A stretch of DNA of 64,000 bases from Erpobdella octoculata (GCA_963978895.1 OZ022239.1:31978017-32042016); one strand, 5' to 3'; shown: positions 27,560 to 40,096, counted from the first letter of the stretch. Translations and numbers: made by a program. Notes: a model not told the origin generated them from the letters alone.

Positions 27560-27700
27560 ATAACCCGATACGTGGATTATAGGATAGTACCAGACCCTAC
27601 AGAACACTTGCAACTTAACACAAGAAGGCTGGAGACAGAGTTTGCCGTTGTTAAGTACAATACTATGGAACCAGTTATCAGAGAGTTTTTAAAGGACTAA
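27560..27700 (+). CDS. Orphan terminal coding exon of an unidentified gene
   Basis: A clean acceptor (TTTGTTCCAG) is followed by an open frame reading ITRYVDYRIVPDPTEH..., ending EPVIREFLKD and a TAA at 27698-27700. Downstream within 100 bp are AATAAA at about 27776 and a second at about 27787, fitting polyadenylation. The 46 residues are charged and protein-like, unlike the translated repeats nearby. I do not recognise the family, and no upstream exon in the preceding 2.8 kb could be tied to it. It could be the last exon of a gene with distant exons, or a stranded gene fragment. Confidence 0.5.
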   Translation: MTRYVDYRIVPDPTEHLQLNTRRLETEFAVVKYNTMEPVIREFLKD

Positions 27701-27867
27701 TGACCAGCAATTTAGAAAAAATCTCAATGCAAATTCGTCTACAAATGAGAAGTCTACCGATTAGCACCACCCACAAAATAAAGTACCAATAAAATGTCAA
27801 ACCGTCAACATAAATAAGGCTTACAAAAACCAAACATTTTCCAGCGGGAGAACATCATAAAATCAGA

Positions 27868-27891
27868 GATATATATATATATATATATCTG

Positions 27892-27963
<72 letters not shown>
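27868..27963. repeat. (AT)n microsatellite
   Basis: AT array interrupted once by CTGATT, directly before the MITE at 27965. Confidence 0.95.
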
Positions 27964-27967
<4 letters not shown>

Positions 27968-28663
27968 CTGTGAATCGATTAAAATTTTTAATCGCATACG
28001 ATTAAAAATTTTAATTGAAAGTTTATCGTGATTTTAACGCAATATGCTTAGATACAATTTGTTTCAAACACAGTACTCTCTCTCTCTTTCTCTCTCAAGA
28101 GAGGTACAAGAAAATGGATAAAAATACGTCGAACAAGTAAAGATAAAAATAACTTTAAAAATATAGCTTTTTTTTGCCTCTTTATCTGAGTTAACGAACT
28201 AAAATTTTTGAATCCAAAACAACCGTTATGCTCAATCTTGTATATTGGACCTCTGGCGACTTATAAATAAACATCCCTACTGTTTAATTATTTTGGACCT
28301 CTGGCTTATACATGAACAATTTGATTAATTTTAATTGATTTAAGGCCTAATTCATGTCGGAAACATTAAATTCATGTATTGTCATCCAGAACAAAGCTTT
28401 CCTGAAAGTTTTAGAGCTCTAGGTGGTCGAAAAGTGGATGAATTTTTGTTTCTAAGATGTGATCACCACAGACACACAAACAAACAAGCAAACAGAGAGA
28501 CAAGTGAAGTTAAATAAAAGCATTTAATAAAAAAAATAGATATCAATATTATATTTTAGTGCAACATTTAGATTAGTCGTTAAAATATTTAACGGCGTTA
28601 ATTTATTTTTAATGCACGCTAATTTTTTAGAGTTAATTAACGGAATTGCAATTAATTCGCAGC

Positions 28664-28670
<7 letters not shown>
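27964..28670. mobile_element. hAT-like MITE with AGAGCTGYGAATYRATT-type ends
   Basis: The left end GAGCTGTGAATCGATTAAAA and the right end, read in reverse complement, AGAGCTGCGAATTAATTGC, form imperfect terminal inverted repeats. Both sides are AT microsatellite, so the target duplication cannot be read. No transposase. The interior holds a (CT)n tract and a family X-like segment near 28380-28530. Confidence 0.65.
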
Positions 28671-28671
<1 letters not shown>

Positions 28672-28705
<34 letters not shown>

Positions 28706-28710
28706 ATATA
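28672..28710. repeat. (AT)n microsatellite between MITE and HINE-like copy C
   Basis: Short AT array touching both neighbouring elements. Confidence 0.9.
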
Positions 28711-30029
28711 TATAAAAGAACATGTCCTGACTGACTGACTGACTGACTGACTGACAGATGACTGACTGATAATCAACGCCGAGCTCAAACGCCTCATCCT
28801 AGGAACGTGAAATTTGGAACTTATATTACTTTTATAGCGTAAACATCCGCTAAGAAAGGATTTTTGAAAATTTTGCTCCTGAGGGGAAAAAACTGGAAAA
28901 CAAACTTTTTTCTAAAACAATGTATATCTCGAAAACCAAAAATGAGGAGATTTTGAAATTTGGTATATAGATTCTTTTTGAAAAATAAAAAGATACGTGT
29001 TTCACCATTTTTTTGAAAATTCGGTTTCCCGGATCTCAAATGTGGGTTGGAAAATTGGGTTATTTGGTTTTTAAAGTAGCTGCTACTCAAAAACTGTGAA
29101 TGCTACAGGAGTGAAAATTAGTATTTAGTTTCTACTCCAAAAATAATGAAATACGTGTTTTAGCATTTTTTGAAAATTTGATTTCCAGGTCTTCAAATGT
29201 GGGGTGGAAAATAGGGTTATTTGTTTTTTAAAGTAACTGCTACTCAAAAACTGTAAATACCACAGATGTAAAAATTAGTATTTAGTTTCTATTCTAAAAA
29301 TAAAGATATACGTGTTTTACCATTTTTTTTAAATTTGGTTTTCAGGACCTCAAATGTGGGGTGGAAAATAAGGTTATTTGGTTTTTAATGTAACTGCTAC
29401 TCGAAAACAGTAGATGCTACAGGAGTAAAAATTAGTATTTGGTTTCTACTCCAGAAATAATGATATACGTGTTTTACCATTTTTTGAAAATTTGGTTTCC
29501 AGTTCCAGGACCTCAAATGTGAGGTGGAAAAAAGGTTATTTGATTTTAAAATAACTGCTACTCAAAAACTGTAAGTGCTACAGATGTGAAAAATAGTATT
29601 TTGAGGTTTTGTGCCGGTTAAAAGTAAATGAGTTCAGTTTATCACCGGACGGACGGGCCAAGCCGTTATTTTAGGGTCTTCATACGGCCCTGCCCAAACC
29701 TTAAATCAAGGTGGGACGGGCCGAGATTTTTAACCAAGTATATAGACATTTTAGTGATTTTAGGGTGTTCAGGCTAAACGTGAAGTCAAGGTGGGACGGG
29801 CCGAAGTTTTTCATCAAGTATATAGAACTTCTAGGCCTGTAAAAACGTGCCGGGCCCATATTAGACGGGCCGTGCCGGGCCAGGAATTTCGGTTTTTGAA
29901 ACGTGTTGGGCCAAGTTGTCGACGGGCCGAGCCGAGACCTAAAAAATTGATCCGTGCAGTACTCTACTATGTATGCATGGTTCAAATTCTCTAATTTCAT
30001 GCGAGCGAAGCCGCTACGGGCACTGCTAG
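28711..30029 (+). mobile_element. Non-autonomous Helitron/HINE-like element, copy C
   Basis: Same start (AAAAGAACATGTCCTGACTG), (CTGA)n microsatellite, ~170 bp degenerate internal repeats, GGGCCG-rich module and GCTACGGGCACTGCTAG end as copies A and B. It is shorter, with fewer internal repeats. It is followed at once by a short AT run. Confidence 0.78.
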
Positions 30030-30286
30030 TATATATATATATAACAAGGTATCTCTTGGTAATAAAAGCAACCCAGCCAAATAAAAAAAACAGACAAATA
30101 GTTTTTCTCTTCTCTTGATAACTATTTACATGTTCTTACAGTAGAAGTACACCTGCCAGGCCTCCTGGACGATTAAATACAACCCAACAGGTGTACAATC
30201 ATAATGCATCACGTTTTAGAAGGTAATGTTCAATAGGATTAGTTTATAAATTAATAAACAAACAATAATAATGTTAAATTTGATTA

Positions 30287-33200
30287 CTAAAAAGAGTAAG
30301 GTAATGATGATTTGAGTGCATTTGAGGGCATCACAAAACCAACAGATTTCATTGCTTCAGGAAACAGGGCGTGGTAATTCGGCAGCGGGACGTAGCCGGC
30401 TGTTATCTGTCGTCCTGAGAAAGAGATACGGGAAAACGATTTAATAACATATTACTAATTGAAAATTTATAGATAGATTTTCAACAGAGTTTAAGCCTAG
30501 ATTGAAAATTTTACTCTAAAAACTAGGAGGTAATGTTAGGGGGCATCCATATATTACGTACACACCGAGGGGTTGTGTACAAAGTAAATGTTTTGCGTAT
30601 AAATGTGTATGGGGAGGGAGGGGGCTCCAACAAACGCGTACGTCCACAAAAAATGGTGAATGTTATTTTTCAGTTCAGTTGAATTGATTGAATAATAAAT
30701 CTTATTGAGTAGTATCTAAGATCAATCAATTTAACAAACAAACTTATATCGCTCTTTTTTTCCAAAATTCAAAGGATCAATAATATCAACGATGACGTGT
30801 CTAGAAAAGCGTGGCTGAGTGTTTGAATTTGGCGTATCGAAATGGCATCCTCCAGCATACTATTAATAATGCTATTTAAGATGATAAATCTGCTGTATCT
30901 CTGTGGCTGCATTGGAGAACTATGATAAATTTTTTTAATTTGTGTGCTTGTTATGCACACCAAAGCCTTAAGGGGTCTGTCAGTAAATTTCAATTTAGTT
31001 TCTGAAAACATTTTGAGATAAGTCTAGCTCTAGCTCGTCATAGTCAATATTAAATCTGAAACAATACACCAACCTGTTGTTAAAACTGGCTATTTTATAT
31101 TGAGGGGGGCGGGTAAAACCACTGTGCGGATGTACGCATAGAGGAGGAGGGGTCTGAAAATGTACGAGATGCAACAGGGGGGGGTCAAAATCTCGAGTTT
31201 AATTCATACGTAATATGTGAATGGCCCTTATATAAAATATGACGACCAATACGACAACTATTCATTTGTTATTATTTATCACCGTCACATGTAAAAACGT
31301 CACATCTAACACAGCATACAGATAAACCATCAAACTGAGTTCTAGAAAATCTCAGAAACACGACTTACCGGCAAAAAACCTTCCGTGTAGAGCCGAGACA
31401 GAAGACATGGCCGCCGCGATGCTGGGGCACTTGACGTAGACGTTTCCTTCCTTTGAGTTCTTGTCGACGTGGATGTGCAGGACGCCCCCGTGCTTGTTGC
31501 ACTCTTCTATGACGTCGTCTTTTAATTCTTTCTCCCATTCGTCATCCTTGCGCCTGTCGGATGACACATATCGTTATTAATATCAATATAAGAATATAAG
31601 TGGTAGTAGTACATGCAATGAGAATCGAGTAGAGCGTCCTAAGCTTTTATGCAATCTTTTTGCACGAGAAGAGAATCCTCCGAAAACCCAACCACGCTTT
31701 ATCGAACTTCTGTAAGGCCTAACAATCAAAATAAGCCTATTAAAGCTGAATGCGAGTTTTATGACATTTATAGCTGATACGATGATGTGAGCAGGCTTCC
31801 GGAGCCGCCATTTTTTGTGGCTCTGGCTCCCGAAAATTTGATGGCTCTGGCTCCCTATAAAGGGGGTGTCACACGAGACAAACTCGCACAAACTTTTGAC
31901 TGAAACATTGTCTCAAAAAAAGAAAGCGCAATTTATGATAAACAATGCCTTCTTATTGGTTAATTAAAATTTATTTTTCTGTTTTAATTAATTTTATTTA
32001 ATTTTTCCCTAGTTAAAGATGTTATAGGAATGAAATTGTTTTGTTGCATTCTAGATTTTTAGCTCTAATTAATTTAGGCTTTATTATTATTATGTTTAAA
32101 ATAAGGATTATAATTATTCTTCAAATTATATGTATTATCTCTGTGCTGCATAAATCAAATATATTTTTTTAAAATATTACTTGAATGCTGAATTACTCTG
32201 TTTAATAAAAGCAAAAATTTTGAGAGCCGGAGCCGCCAGATATTTTCGGGTCTGGCTCCGACAAAAATTAGCGGCTCCGTGGCTCCAGCTCGGCTCCGCA
32301 AGCCTGGATGTGAGCAAAGCATACATTGATGAAATGTTAAAGAAAGGTCAAAGATCAAGCGTGGCACTAATAATAAGCTATATTCTTGTTGGGAACAGGT
32401 TCTTTAAGCCATATCTGTTCCTGAGATATCTTGTTCCAAAAGAATGGACAGACACTTGAAGCGGACACTTGTGCTTCTCAGATCTTATTGTATATTACAA
32501 TCAAATAAACCATCTAAAAAATACTTGAAATAAAACCCACTCATTGTGGCCAAACATGTTGGAAAGGACAAAACACTGGGTAGAAATTGGCGGAGCCTGA
32601 GCCGCAAGAGCTGCCTGGTTCATGGCACTCGAAGGTGCCATGTTTAAAACTTTGGCAGCTGCCTGAGGAATTTGCAGGCCGGTTCCTTCAGCGAGTTTGG
32701 CCATGAGCTGCACCCTTCCTGTGGCGCTCATGCCGAATCCGACCTTGTCGACCTCGTCCAGGTCGAAGAGGTTAGAATTCTGGTTGATCTGATAGTCAGC
32801 CACGCTGCCAAGCTTCATGGGTCGACCGGCAAGTTCGAAACCGTTGAGTTGATCGAGCGCCTTCTTGCCATCCTCTCCCCTCTTGAACTGAAGGAACCCG
32901 TAGCCCGCGGAGCGGCCGGTCTGGTGGTCCCTCATGATTTTTAGCTCGTCGATCTATGATGGAGTAATCAAACAACGTAGTGTCAAAAATTAGGTTCAAA
33001 CAGACAGTGTCAATGTTTATAGTTGAAAAAAAGCATGTGTGAGGTTAATACTTCCAAGCACTACTAAAAGAAAGGTTTGATAAAAAAAAACAAAACTCAC
33101 AGGACCAAAAGGTTCAAATATATCCCTTAACATCTCCTCTGTGATGTTGTAGTGAAGAGAACCAACGTACAGCTTCATCGGACCCATGAACCCTGGCTTG

Positions 33201-35488
33201 CCAGTCGCTGTGGTGATGGTCATGTTAGACCGGTTTCTCTCCCCGTGCGAGGGTTGAATGATTATCGGAATGCCATCCAACTTCGTCCCGGACATGCTCA
33301 TAGCCTTGGAGACTGATGCGATTTCGACAAACTCTATGTACGCAATGCCCTTGGAGCGATGCGATTTCCCGTCTCTGATCAGGTGAACTTCACGGACTTT
33401 TCCCACCTTTGAGAAAAAGTCCATGAGAGATCGCTTGTCCAGTCTGGTAGAAAGCTGCATGCAAAATATTGTCCTAAGGTCTCTCTCTTCAGGCGTCAAC
33501 TCTGGCAGTCTGTAATTAAAACGCAAATTAATTTCTCACTCTAAATTATATAATAATGATAATAAAAATAAACAACTTTATTAATCACATACTTTGGCGA
33601 AGGCGACCTTTTCCTACTGGTTCTGATTCTATCTCTCGAAATGCTTCTTTCTCTGCCTCTGTATCTCTCTCGTGACCTTTCTCTCCCTACTGACCTCTCT
33701 CTATCGTTTGACCTGTGTACAGCATGTCTAAATTGCCTCTCCCTCGAACGATCCCTCTCGGGGGATCTGTGTCTTTTCAGATGAGGGGGAGAAAATCTCC
33801 TTGGAGGCGAGTCAAATTTACTCATAGCATCCTCTCCGTGTCTGGATCTACGGCGCTTTCCGGTGGCTGGCTCACGGCCATCGGAATCGCCCTCGCGATC
33901 CGAATGACTGTGTTGATTCATCGCTTCTCTTTTACGTCTTTCTCGTTCTCTGCCTTTCATTCTCTCTCTTTCCACCATTTCCTCATCATCGAGGCAATCT
34001 CTATCGCTGTCATCTACGTGCCGTAGTGTCCTGCTTTCTTTCTTGTGCTTCTTTTTCTTCTTTTTTTCACCATGGCTGGTCTTCCTTCTGTGTCGTCTCT
34101 CTCTGAAAAAATCAAAAACAAAAAAACGCTTTCAATTGTGCTGAATCAACAAAAACCGTCGTCTCCCAGCTGATCAAAACACTCGTTTTATTAACCTCTC
34201 TTCAAACAGATCATTGAAGTGCCTGAAGAATATAAAAGCCAAATGTCACCATCTTATCTAATCTTGACTGTCATTATATTTAAAAATTTAAATGTTTAAA
34301 GAATAAAAAAACATTAAAAACAAAACTAGAAAATTATTATTTTTTTAATGACAAAACAGAAATGCAGAGTGCAGTAGTACGACTGCCTCTCCGCTTTCAC
34401 ACAAGAGTTGAAATTGGCTCTCGCCACGTTAAGATGTCCGTTAAAAAATCTAAACCTCTCCAATATTCACAATGATCTTGGGGGATTCAATATCACCTTC
34501 AAAAGTACAAAAATGGTTTAGTTCCCGAGTTATCCATCATCAACATCAACAACATCATCTCTATCAAATGTACTGACATTTTACAATATTTACACTGAAC
34601 CACACTGATTCAAATGCACACAGTAATATTTCTATTGCAGTGCTGTCCATCATGCGGCTCGCGGGCTGATCTCATGTGGCCCACCAGGGTGCGTGCCCTT
34701 TTCCTCAAAACACTTGTACTTTTCATTGCCGTGTACAAAAACCATAAACCACAAGCAAACTAATATTCTAAACATTAAAATAACTTTAAAAATGTACTTC
34801 ATTTAACGAATACTTATAAGGATAAGCTAGGGTGCATTGTTAGAAACACTACATTTAACTACATTCTTCTTTCGTTTACTTTTAAATTAATGGGTGAAGC
34901 TATATTTTGGCGGCCATACTTATTTTCGTCGGTCAGCCCATAAAAATATTCTGATTTTTATTTAAAAGTATAATAAACTAAGTTAATTAGTTGATAGCTG
35001 AGTTTTTAAACCAAAGGAAAGACTGAAATAACAGTTTAAAATGTGTTGTATTATATTATGTACATTATGTGCAGACCTTGGCATTTTGAAAATTATTTGA
35101 GTGGCCCATTGCATCAAAAAGGTTGGACAGCACTGTTCTATTGCATCAACTAATCAAAAACTTTCTTGGAGATTAACATTATTACAATCTAAGCCTCTTC
35201 TTTACAAGAATTCTGCTGGTAATAACTTAATACACGACAGTTTATATACATTTTAAAAGATATAGGATTTAATACGTTACAAGTTGAATGACTGAAGATA
35301 CTAGAAATAACTACAGACACTAGAAAACTATAATCACAAAATATGTTAAATAAAACACTCTCGTACAGGTAATGTGTTACCTTTCCTTCGGAAGTTTGCT
35401 AAAATATAAGAGCTTTTTGCCAAAGAGTTACGGTCTAGAAATATCACAAAGAAACTAAATTAATGTATGAACCAGTGATAGGGTAATA

Positions 35489-35554
<66 letters not shown>

Positions 35555-38500
35555 TAATTTTTTTAAAACAGTTGTAAATTATCTTTCTCTTTAATATTTT
35601 TACCTGTCTCCATCGTATTCATATGCTTCAGAAGAGTCACCATCCGTGTCATATTCCTTCCTGTGTCGATCACTCACCTGCCAATGCAAAAGCAAAATAA
35701 TGCAATCAATCAATCAAAAAAACTTGTGTAACAGCTTTTTCATAAATTCAAATGCAGAGCTACTCACCACCTTTTTAAGTCAATCAAATAAAAAAAAAGA
35801 AAAGGAAAACTAAATTTTAATTCTATTTTTAATTTGTAACACTTATTTTATTTTCACAATCATGGTAAAATACTGTAATTATATTTTCATTGTAGGCGCA
35901 GTCGATACCACACAAAAATCAATGTAGAACAAAAAATACTGTAAGGTAAAGTTCTAGTATAGCGTCCCGAACCGATTTTGATGAAAAATGACCGGTTTTT
36001 TAAGGGAAATGATATTTAAAACATAAATAAAGACTAATTACAACATAAATAACTAAAAAAACTAAAAATTATAGCACTTTAGAACATTAAAAGTTGCTCC
36101 CGAAGATAATGTAGTTCCCGATGAAGATCTATTTGTCAGTAGCGATAGAAGTGTACAGTAGGAAAGAAGAAAATAAAAATTAAACACATTTCGAATATCA
36201 AAGTAAAAGTACTTGGCTGTCTTCGGTACGGTTTCGATCATATTTCTTGGAGCAGAAATTCTGAGTTTTAGAGGTCATGTGGCTACCAGAATCGTTTGGA
36301 GAGCGAAAGAGCGAGCGAGAAAGCGACCCGGAATAAAAGAGCAAGCGGGAAAGCAACTGGAAGCAGAAAAGCGACCGGGAGCGGGATTGCGCCGGGAGCG
36401 GGAAAGCAATTGGTAGCGAGAAAAACGATAGAAAAACCCCGGGCAACGCTGGATCCCCAGCTAGTTAGATATGAATTTCCGTTCAGCGTCTGATTTTTAC
36501 AAACTTTTATTTAGGTTAAAATCTCTGTTTCTGTGTGTGTGGCAGGGGCATACTATATCAGCCAAAAAAAATACAAATCAGCCAAAATTTGGTGCAACTC
36601 GGCTAAAAATCATTTTCGAATTCGGCCAAAAGATAATTTAATTCAACCAAAAATAAATTTTTCTCAAATTTTTTAAAATGTATTTATGCGTTATGCAGGC
36701 CGTTAGTTGCGATGTTTGTAACAATTGTACACATCAATAATGTGCTAAGGTTAAGCAAATTCAGAATTGAATTGGAAAAAATCTTAAGTGGTCGAGGTAT
36801 GACAAATTAAAAATCATATATCCACCTCGTTTGTTATTACTAAATACCGCAGGAGCCTATGGGAGACTCTTAAAGTTGTTTGTTTATCTCGCCGCTCTCT
36901 AGTATTAAATACCGCAGCAGCCAATCGGAATGACTTAAATGTTTGTGTCGGATCATTTCTGTTTGTTCTAATGTTGAGGAAAAAAAACAAGACTACAAAG
37001 CAATTTTTACAGCAATAAAGAAACTTTCAAACAATTGTTTGACAGTTCATACCATTAATTTAGATTTTGAAAAAGCACTATGGAGGGCCATTTCCATCGT
37101 TTTTAAAAATGATATTGAAATTAAAGGTTGCTCATTTTAGAGGAGCCAAGCTGTTTATAGAAAAATTCAGAGTGTGGGTTTAGCCCAACAATATATGCAA
37201 AAAGACAATATGTTTAAAAATTTGCGAAGAATTATTAGCCTTCCATTTCTACCGGTTGATAATATTGAAGAAGCTTTTACTAATTTGAAAGCCAGATCAA
37301 ATGAATTGAAGAAAACCAATACTAAATTACATTGACGAAACATGGTTGAGAAATCCAATTTGGCCTCCGCAGTCATGGTCGTGCTATAGACGTTGCTTCA
37401 GAACAAATAACGATTGTGAAAGTTGGCACGCACGCCTAAATAAAAAAGCTGAATGTGCCAATTTGCCAATGTATAAATTAATAATGTTGCTTCACAAAGA
37501 ATCAAAAATGATAAATCTATCACTAAAACTCTTAAGTGAAAACAAAATGAACAGAATTTAAAAAAAAAACAGCTCATATCCAGACAAATTTATTCCAAAT
37601 ATGGGACGATTACGATCAAGGAATTATTGACACTGAATGTTTGCTAAGAAAATGTTCTGATATATATTTTTGTTTAGATTTCTCATTTAAAAATTGTTTT
37701 TATTTTCAATAAAAATTAAAAATTAATTTTTGGCGTTTTTTAAATTTGGCCGAATTATATTTCAATTTGGCCGAATTCAACTTTTTATAAATCTCTATTG
37801 GCCGAATTAAACCAGCCAAAAAAATCGTTGGCAAAATTAGACATTTTCTCTACAAAATTTGGCTGAATTCAATTTAGCCTAATTATTTTTGGCCGATATT
37901 GTATAGACCTGTGTGTAGCTTTCTCTGTACGCAAATCTTGCAAGTAAAATTTAATCAGCTTTTTGACTAGTTAGGAAGCTGAAATTTTCAGCATAGCTTT
38001 ATATTGGATGACAATACATGATTCAATTAAAAAAAACTTTATTTGAACATCTTTCGCATTTCTAAATCGAGTGTATTTGAAATAAAAGTTTGTTTTGAAA
38101 AACTCGTTTTTTCCTTTACTTGTTTTAAATTCAAAATGCATATTAAATAACAAAAAATGTATTTTAACCTTTTAAAATGTATCTGGGTAATCATGGAGAA
38201 TAGCGGCAGAAATTATTTTCGGTGTTTTTAATTATTTCTCTATTATAAAATTATTATAATTAGAAAGAAAAATAAATTAGCAATTGACAGATCCAATAAA
38301 TTTCTTAAAATTATAATTATAAAAGAAGTTAACACCAGAAAAGCGTCAGGTAATAGAAAAACAATTATTCTCATAAACCAAAAACTGACTAAAAGTGAAG
38401 TGAAATAAAATGTAAAAGAAATTATTTGTGAGAGTTTTTATAAAATATTTTTAAAGAAATAAATAACTTATTTAAGTGAATTTGAGTTCCGTAGTTTCAA

Positions 38501-39391
38501 ACCAGGTGGCAAATTCTTTGCTGAAACTCTGTGTTTCTTTAATTGAAAACTTGAAAACTATCCAGTTTTATCTTTCTCTGAAAAACTGCTCAGACTTAAA
38601 TAAACTGTCATTTTTTCTGTAAATAATGTTAATCTGACTGCGTGATTAATATTTTAGCTTGTGATTGTTACGTTTTTTTGCAAATAACTTTATTTTTAAT
38701 TACGCTATAAGCCATTTCTGTCGACTGCACTATTCATAGTTTTTGTTGTGGTTCTCTTGCGCATTTCGTGAGTTTTCCGAGAGAATTTTATTGTGAAAAA
38801 TTAATAAACTGCTTAGATCATTAAATTGAAGTTATTATTGTGATTACAAAAATATAATTATTATAAGGGAAAAATAATTAAAAACACCAAAAATAATTTC
38901 TGCCGCTATTTTCCATATTTACCTGTATGTTATTTTATTATGTTATTTTATTTTAATACTTACTCTTCCTTACTTTTCCTTCCTTGAATTGTATTATTCC
39001 GCGTATCAACATTGCCTTTGGATAATTTTGCTTAAAGTCGATTTTTTTCTGTAAAAAACCTTTTTGTAATATGTTCTGGATAATGTTCTATGCTTATTCT
39101 ATTAAACAGTTTTCTAAACCGTGTTTTTATATATAGAAATCGGTTCGGGACAAGAACTTTACCTACTGTAATTATATTTTCATTGTAGGCGCAGTCGATA
39201 CCACACAAAAATCAATGTCTTCGTATCATATTTTATTTTCAAAATAAACTACGTCACTGATTAGGGAGACGGACTAAACCACTAAACTAACTAGAGAAGA
39301 GACCGATACAAGTCAAATGTCGCTAAGTAAGAAATACCTTTCTTTTGAACGGTTCATCCAACATTCGTTCTACCTCGAACTCCTCAGACAT
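30287..39391 (-). CDS. RBM39: RNA-binding protein 39 (CAPER-alpha) orthologue, splicing factor
   Basis: Seven minus-strand exons: 39338..39391, 35604..35677, 33593..34102, 33101..33509, 32541..32953, 31369..31553, 30287..30414. They total 1,773 nt, giving 590 aa with all phases consistent. The start MSEEFEVERMLDEPFKRK matches the family's acidic N-terminus. An Arg/Ser/Glu-rich RS-like region follows (exon 3), then RRM1 (TIFCMQL ... KGIAYIEFVE), RRM2 (MKLYVGSLHYNITEEMLRDI ... AGYGFLQF), the linker GRVQLMAKLAEGTGLQIP, and a C-terminal UHM-type RRM3 (ISTQCFVLSNMF ... GNVYVKCPSIAAA ... VPLPNYHALFPE). RBM39 is a nuclear spliceosome-associated factor and transcriptional coactivator whose UHM binds ULM peptides of U2AF65 and SF3B1 (family knowledge). 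RRM2 has Asp where human has Gly268. Introns 1, 2, 5 and 6 host DNA transposons. Confidence 0.97.
30539..31229. mobile_element. MITE in RBM39 intron 6
   Basis: The left end GGGGGCATCCATATATTACG and the right end TACGTAATATGTGAATGGCC are imperfect terminal inverted repeats, a form common in hAT-like MITEs. The interior has G-rich tracts (GGAGGGAGGGGG) and no coding sequence. A clear 8-bp target duplication is not visible. Confidence 0.6.
31792..32306. mobile_element. hAT-like MITE in RBM39 intron 5 with exact 8-bp duplication
   Basis: The ends CAGGCTTCCGGAGCC and GGCTCCGCAAGCCTG are flanked by GATGTGAG on both sides (31784-31791 and 32307-32314). Sub-terminal GGAGCC/GGCTCC words are repeated many times. 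No transposase; 515 bp. Confidence 0.88.
34638..35135. mobile_element. hAT-like MITE in RBM39 intron 2 with exact 8-bp duplication
   Basis: The ends CAGTGCTGTCCA and TGGACAGCACTG are flanked by TTCTATTG at 34630-34637 and 35136-35143. Length 498 bp, non-coding. The sub-terminal GCGGCTCGCGGGC is a word seen in hAT elements. Confidence 0.9.
35491..35546. repeat. (AT)n microsatellite in RBM39 intron 2
   Basis: About 56 bp of AT, then GTGTGTG. Confidence 0.9.
36553..37906 (+). pseudogene. MULE-like transposase relic with GGCCGAATT-rich ends
   Basis: The plus strand, over several frames between 36943 and 37560, shows TVHTINLDFEKALWRA, an IKGCSFH remnant and TNNDCESWHARLNKKA, matching the general layout of MULE transposases (DFE-type acidic motif and C-terminal N-x-E-SWH-x-x-L). 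Stops and frameshifts interrupt it (near 37137 and 37330). The ends are rich in sub-terminal GGCCGAATT/AGCCAAAA words, ATATCAGCCAAAAA on the left and TTTTTGGCCGATAT on the right. It splits repeat family X: its left half lies at 36490-36552, its right half at 37907-38130. Confidence 0.6.
37907..38130 (+). repeat. Interspersed repeat family X, copy 2 (right part)
   Basis: It continues the words that begin at 36500-36545 (ACTTTTATTTAGGTTAAAAT) with CAAATCTTGCAAGTAAAATT, TTTTGACTAGTTAGGAAGCT and TTTATATTGGATGACAATAC. The MULE relic separates the two parts. Confidence 0.7.
38186..38922. mobile_element. MITE with ~55 bp terminal inverted repeats
   Basis: The left end contains GAATAGCGGCAGAAATTATT; the right end contains its near-perfect complement AATAATTTCTGCCGCTATTT. 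The pairing extends outward to GGTAATCATGG and CCATATTTACC, and inward through GGTGTTTTTAATTATTT. No coding sequence. Flanks share only TGTAT, so the target duplication is unclear. Confidence 0.75.
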
Positions 39392-40096
39392 TTTTACGTA
39401 GATTGAAGTAAGTTATATTACTCAACAATTGAGTGACTAAATGGATGGCCAAGCGTGTCACAAAGAACCAATAGTTTGATAAAGTAAAACAAGAAGTGAC
39501 GTAAAACCTATTCCAAAGATGGATACGACAGAGGAAACACAACAAGAAAACGCCAAAGACAAAAAATGTATTTGAATTCTTACTCAATCCAGCATATTTT
39601 TAAAATTGCGTTATATTATAACAAATTTTAAAAAACTTGAAAATACGTTTTTTTTAACTTTTATTTAGGTTACAATTTCTGTTTGCGTGTTTGTTTCTGT
39701 ATGTGTGTGTGTGTGGGTCTTTCTCTGTCGCAAATCCTGAAAGTAAAATTTAACTGGCTTTTTGACTAGCTAGGAAGCTGAAACTTTCAGCATAACTTTA
39801 TATTGAATGATAATACATGATTAAATAAAAAATAAAAAATAAATTAATTTAAACATCTTTCATATTTCTAAATCGAATGTATTTGAAATCAAAGTTATTC
39901 TTTTACTTGTTGTTAAATGAGGTTGTGAATTTCTTAGTTATTGTCTCAAATCTGTCTAAAAAAGACAGTTTGGATGGGTAGGGCGTGTTTTTTTAATTCA
40001 CCATTCTGATGCACCGCGATGTTTATATGGTTAACCACTGGTTAAGAACGCTTTGGTGAAAGCAATCTTTACAAAACAAAATTGTTTGCTTGCCGG
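39392..40096. other. Upstream region of RBM39 with repeat family X, copy 3
   Basis: The RBM39 promoter is expected just above 39391. At 39655-39915 lies family X copy 3 (ACTTTTATTTAGGTTACAAT, TTTTGACTAGCTAGGAAGCT, TTATATTGAATGATAATACA). Nothing else was recognised. Confidence 0.6.

Larger units (their letters stand above)
35945..39163. mobile_element. 3.2 kb TIR element filling RBM39 intron 1, with nested elements
   Basis: The ends GGTAAAGTTCT...TCCCGAACCGATTT and AAATCGGTTCGGGA...AGAACTTTACC are inverted, flanked by TACTGTAA (35937-35944 and 39164-39171). The host flank carries a ~55 bp direct duplication (from 35871 and from 39164; contains GCAGTCGATACCACACAAAA), so the element sits in one copy of a local tandem duplication. 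Nested inside are a GGGCAACGC fragment (36415-36470), family X copy 2, a MULE-like relic and a foldback-type MITE. An 8-bp duplication fits hAT or a related superfamily; no transposase belonging to the outer element was found. Confidence 0.8.

Noticed and set aside
32155..32459. Open frames in RBM39 intron 5
   Set aside because: They lie in or across a hAT-like MITE with an exact 8-bp duplication and do not resemble proteins.
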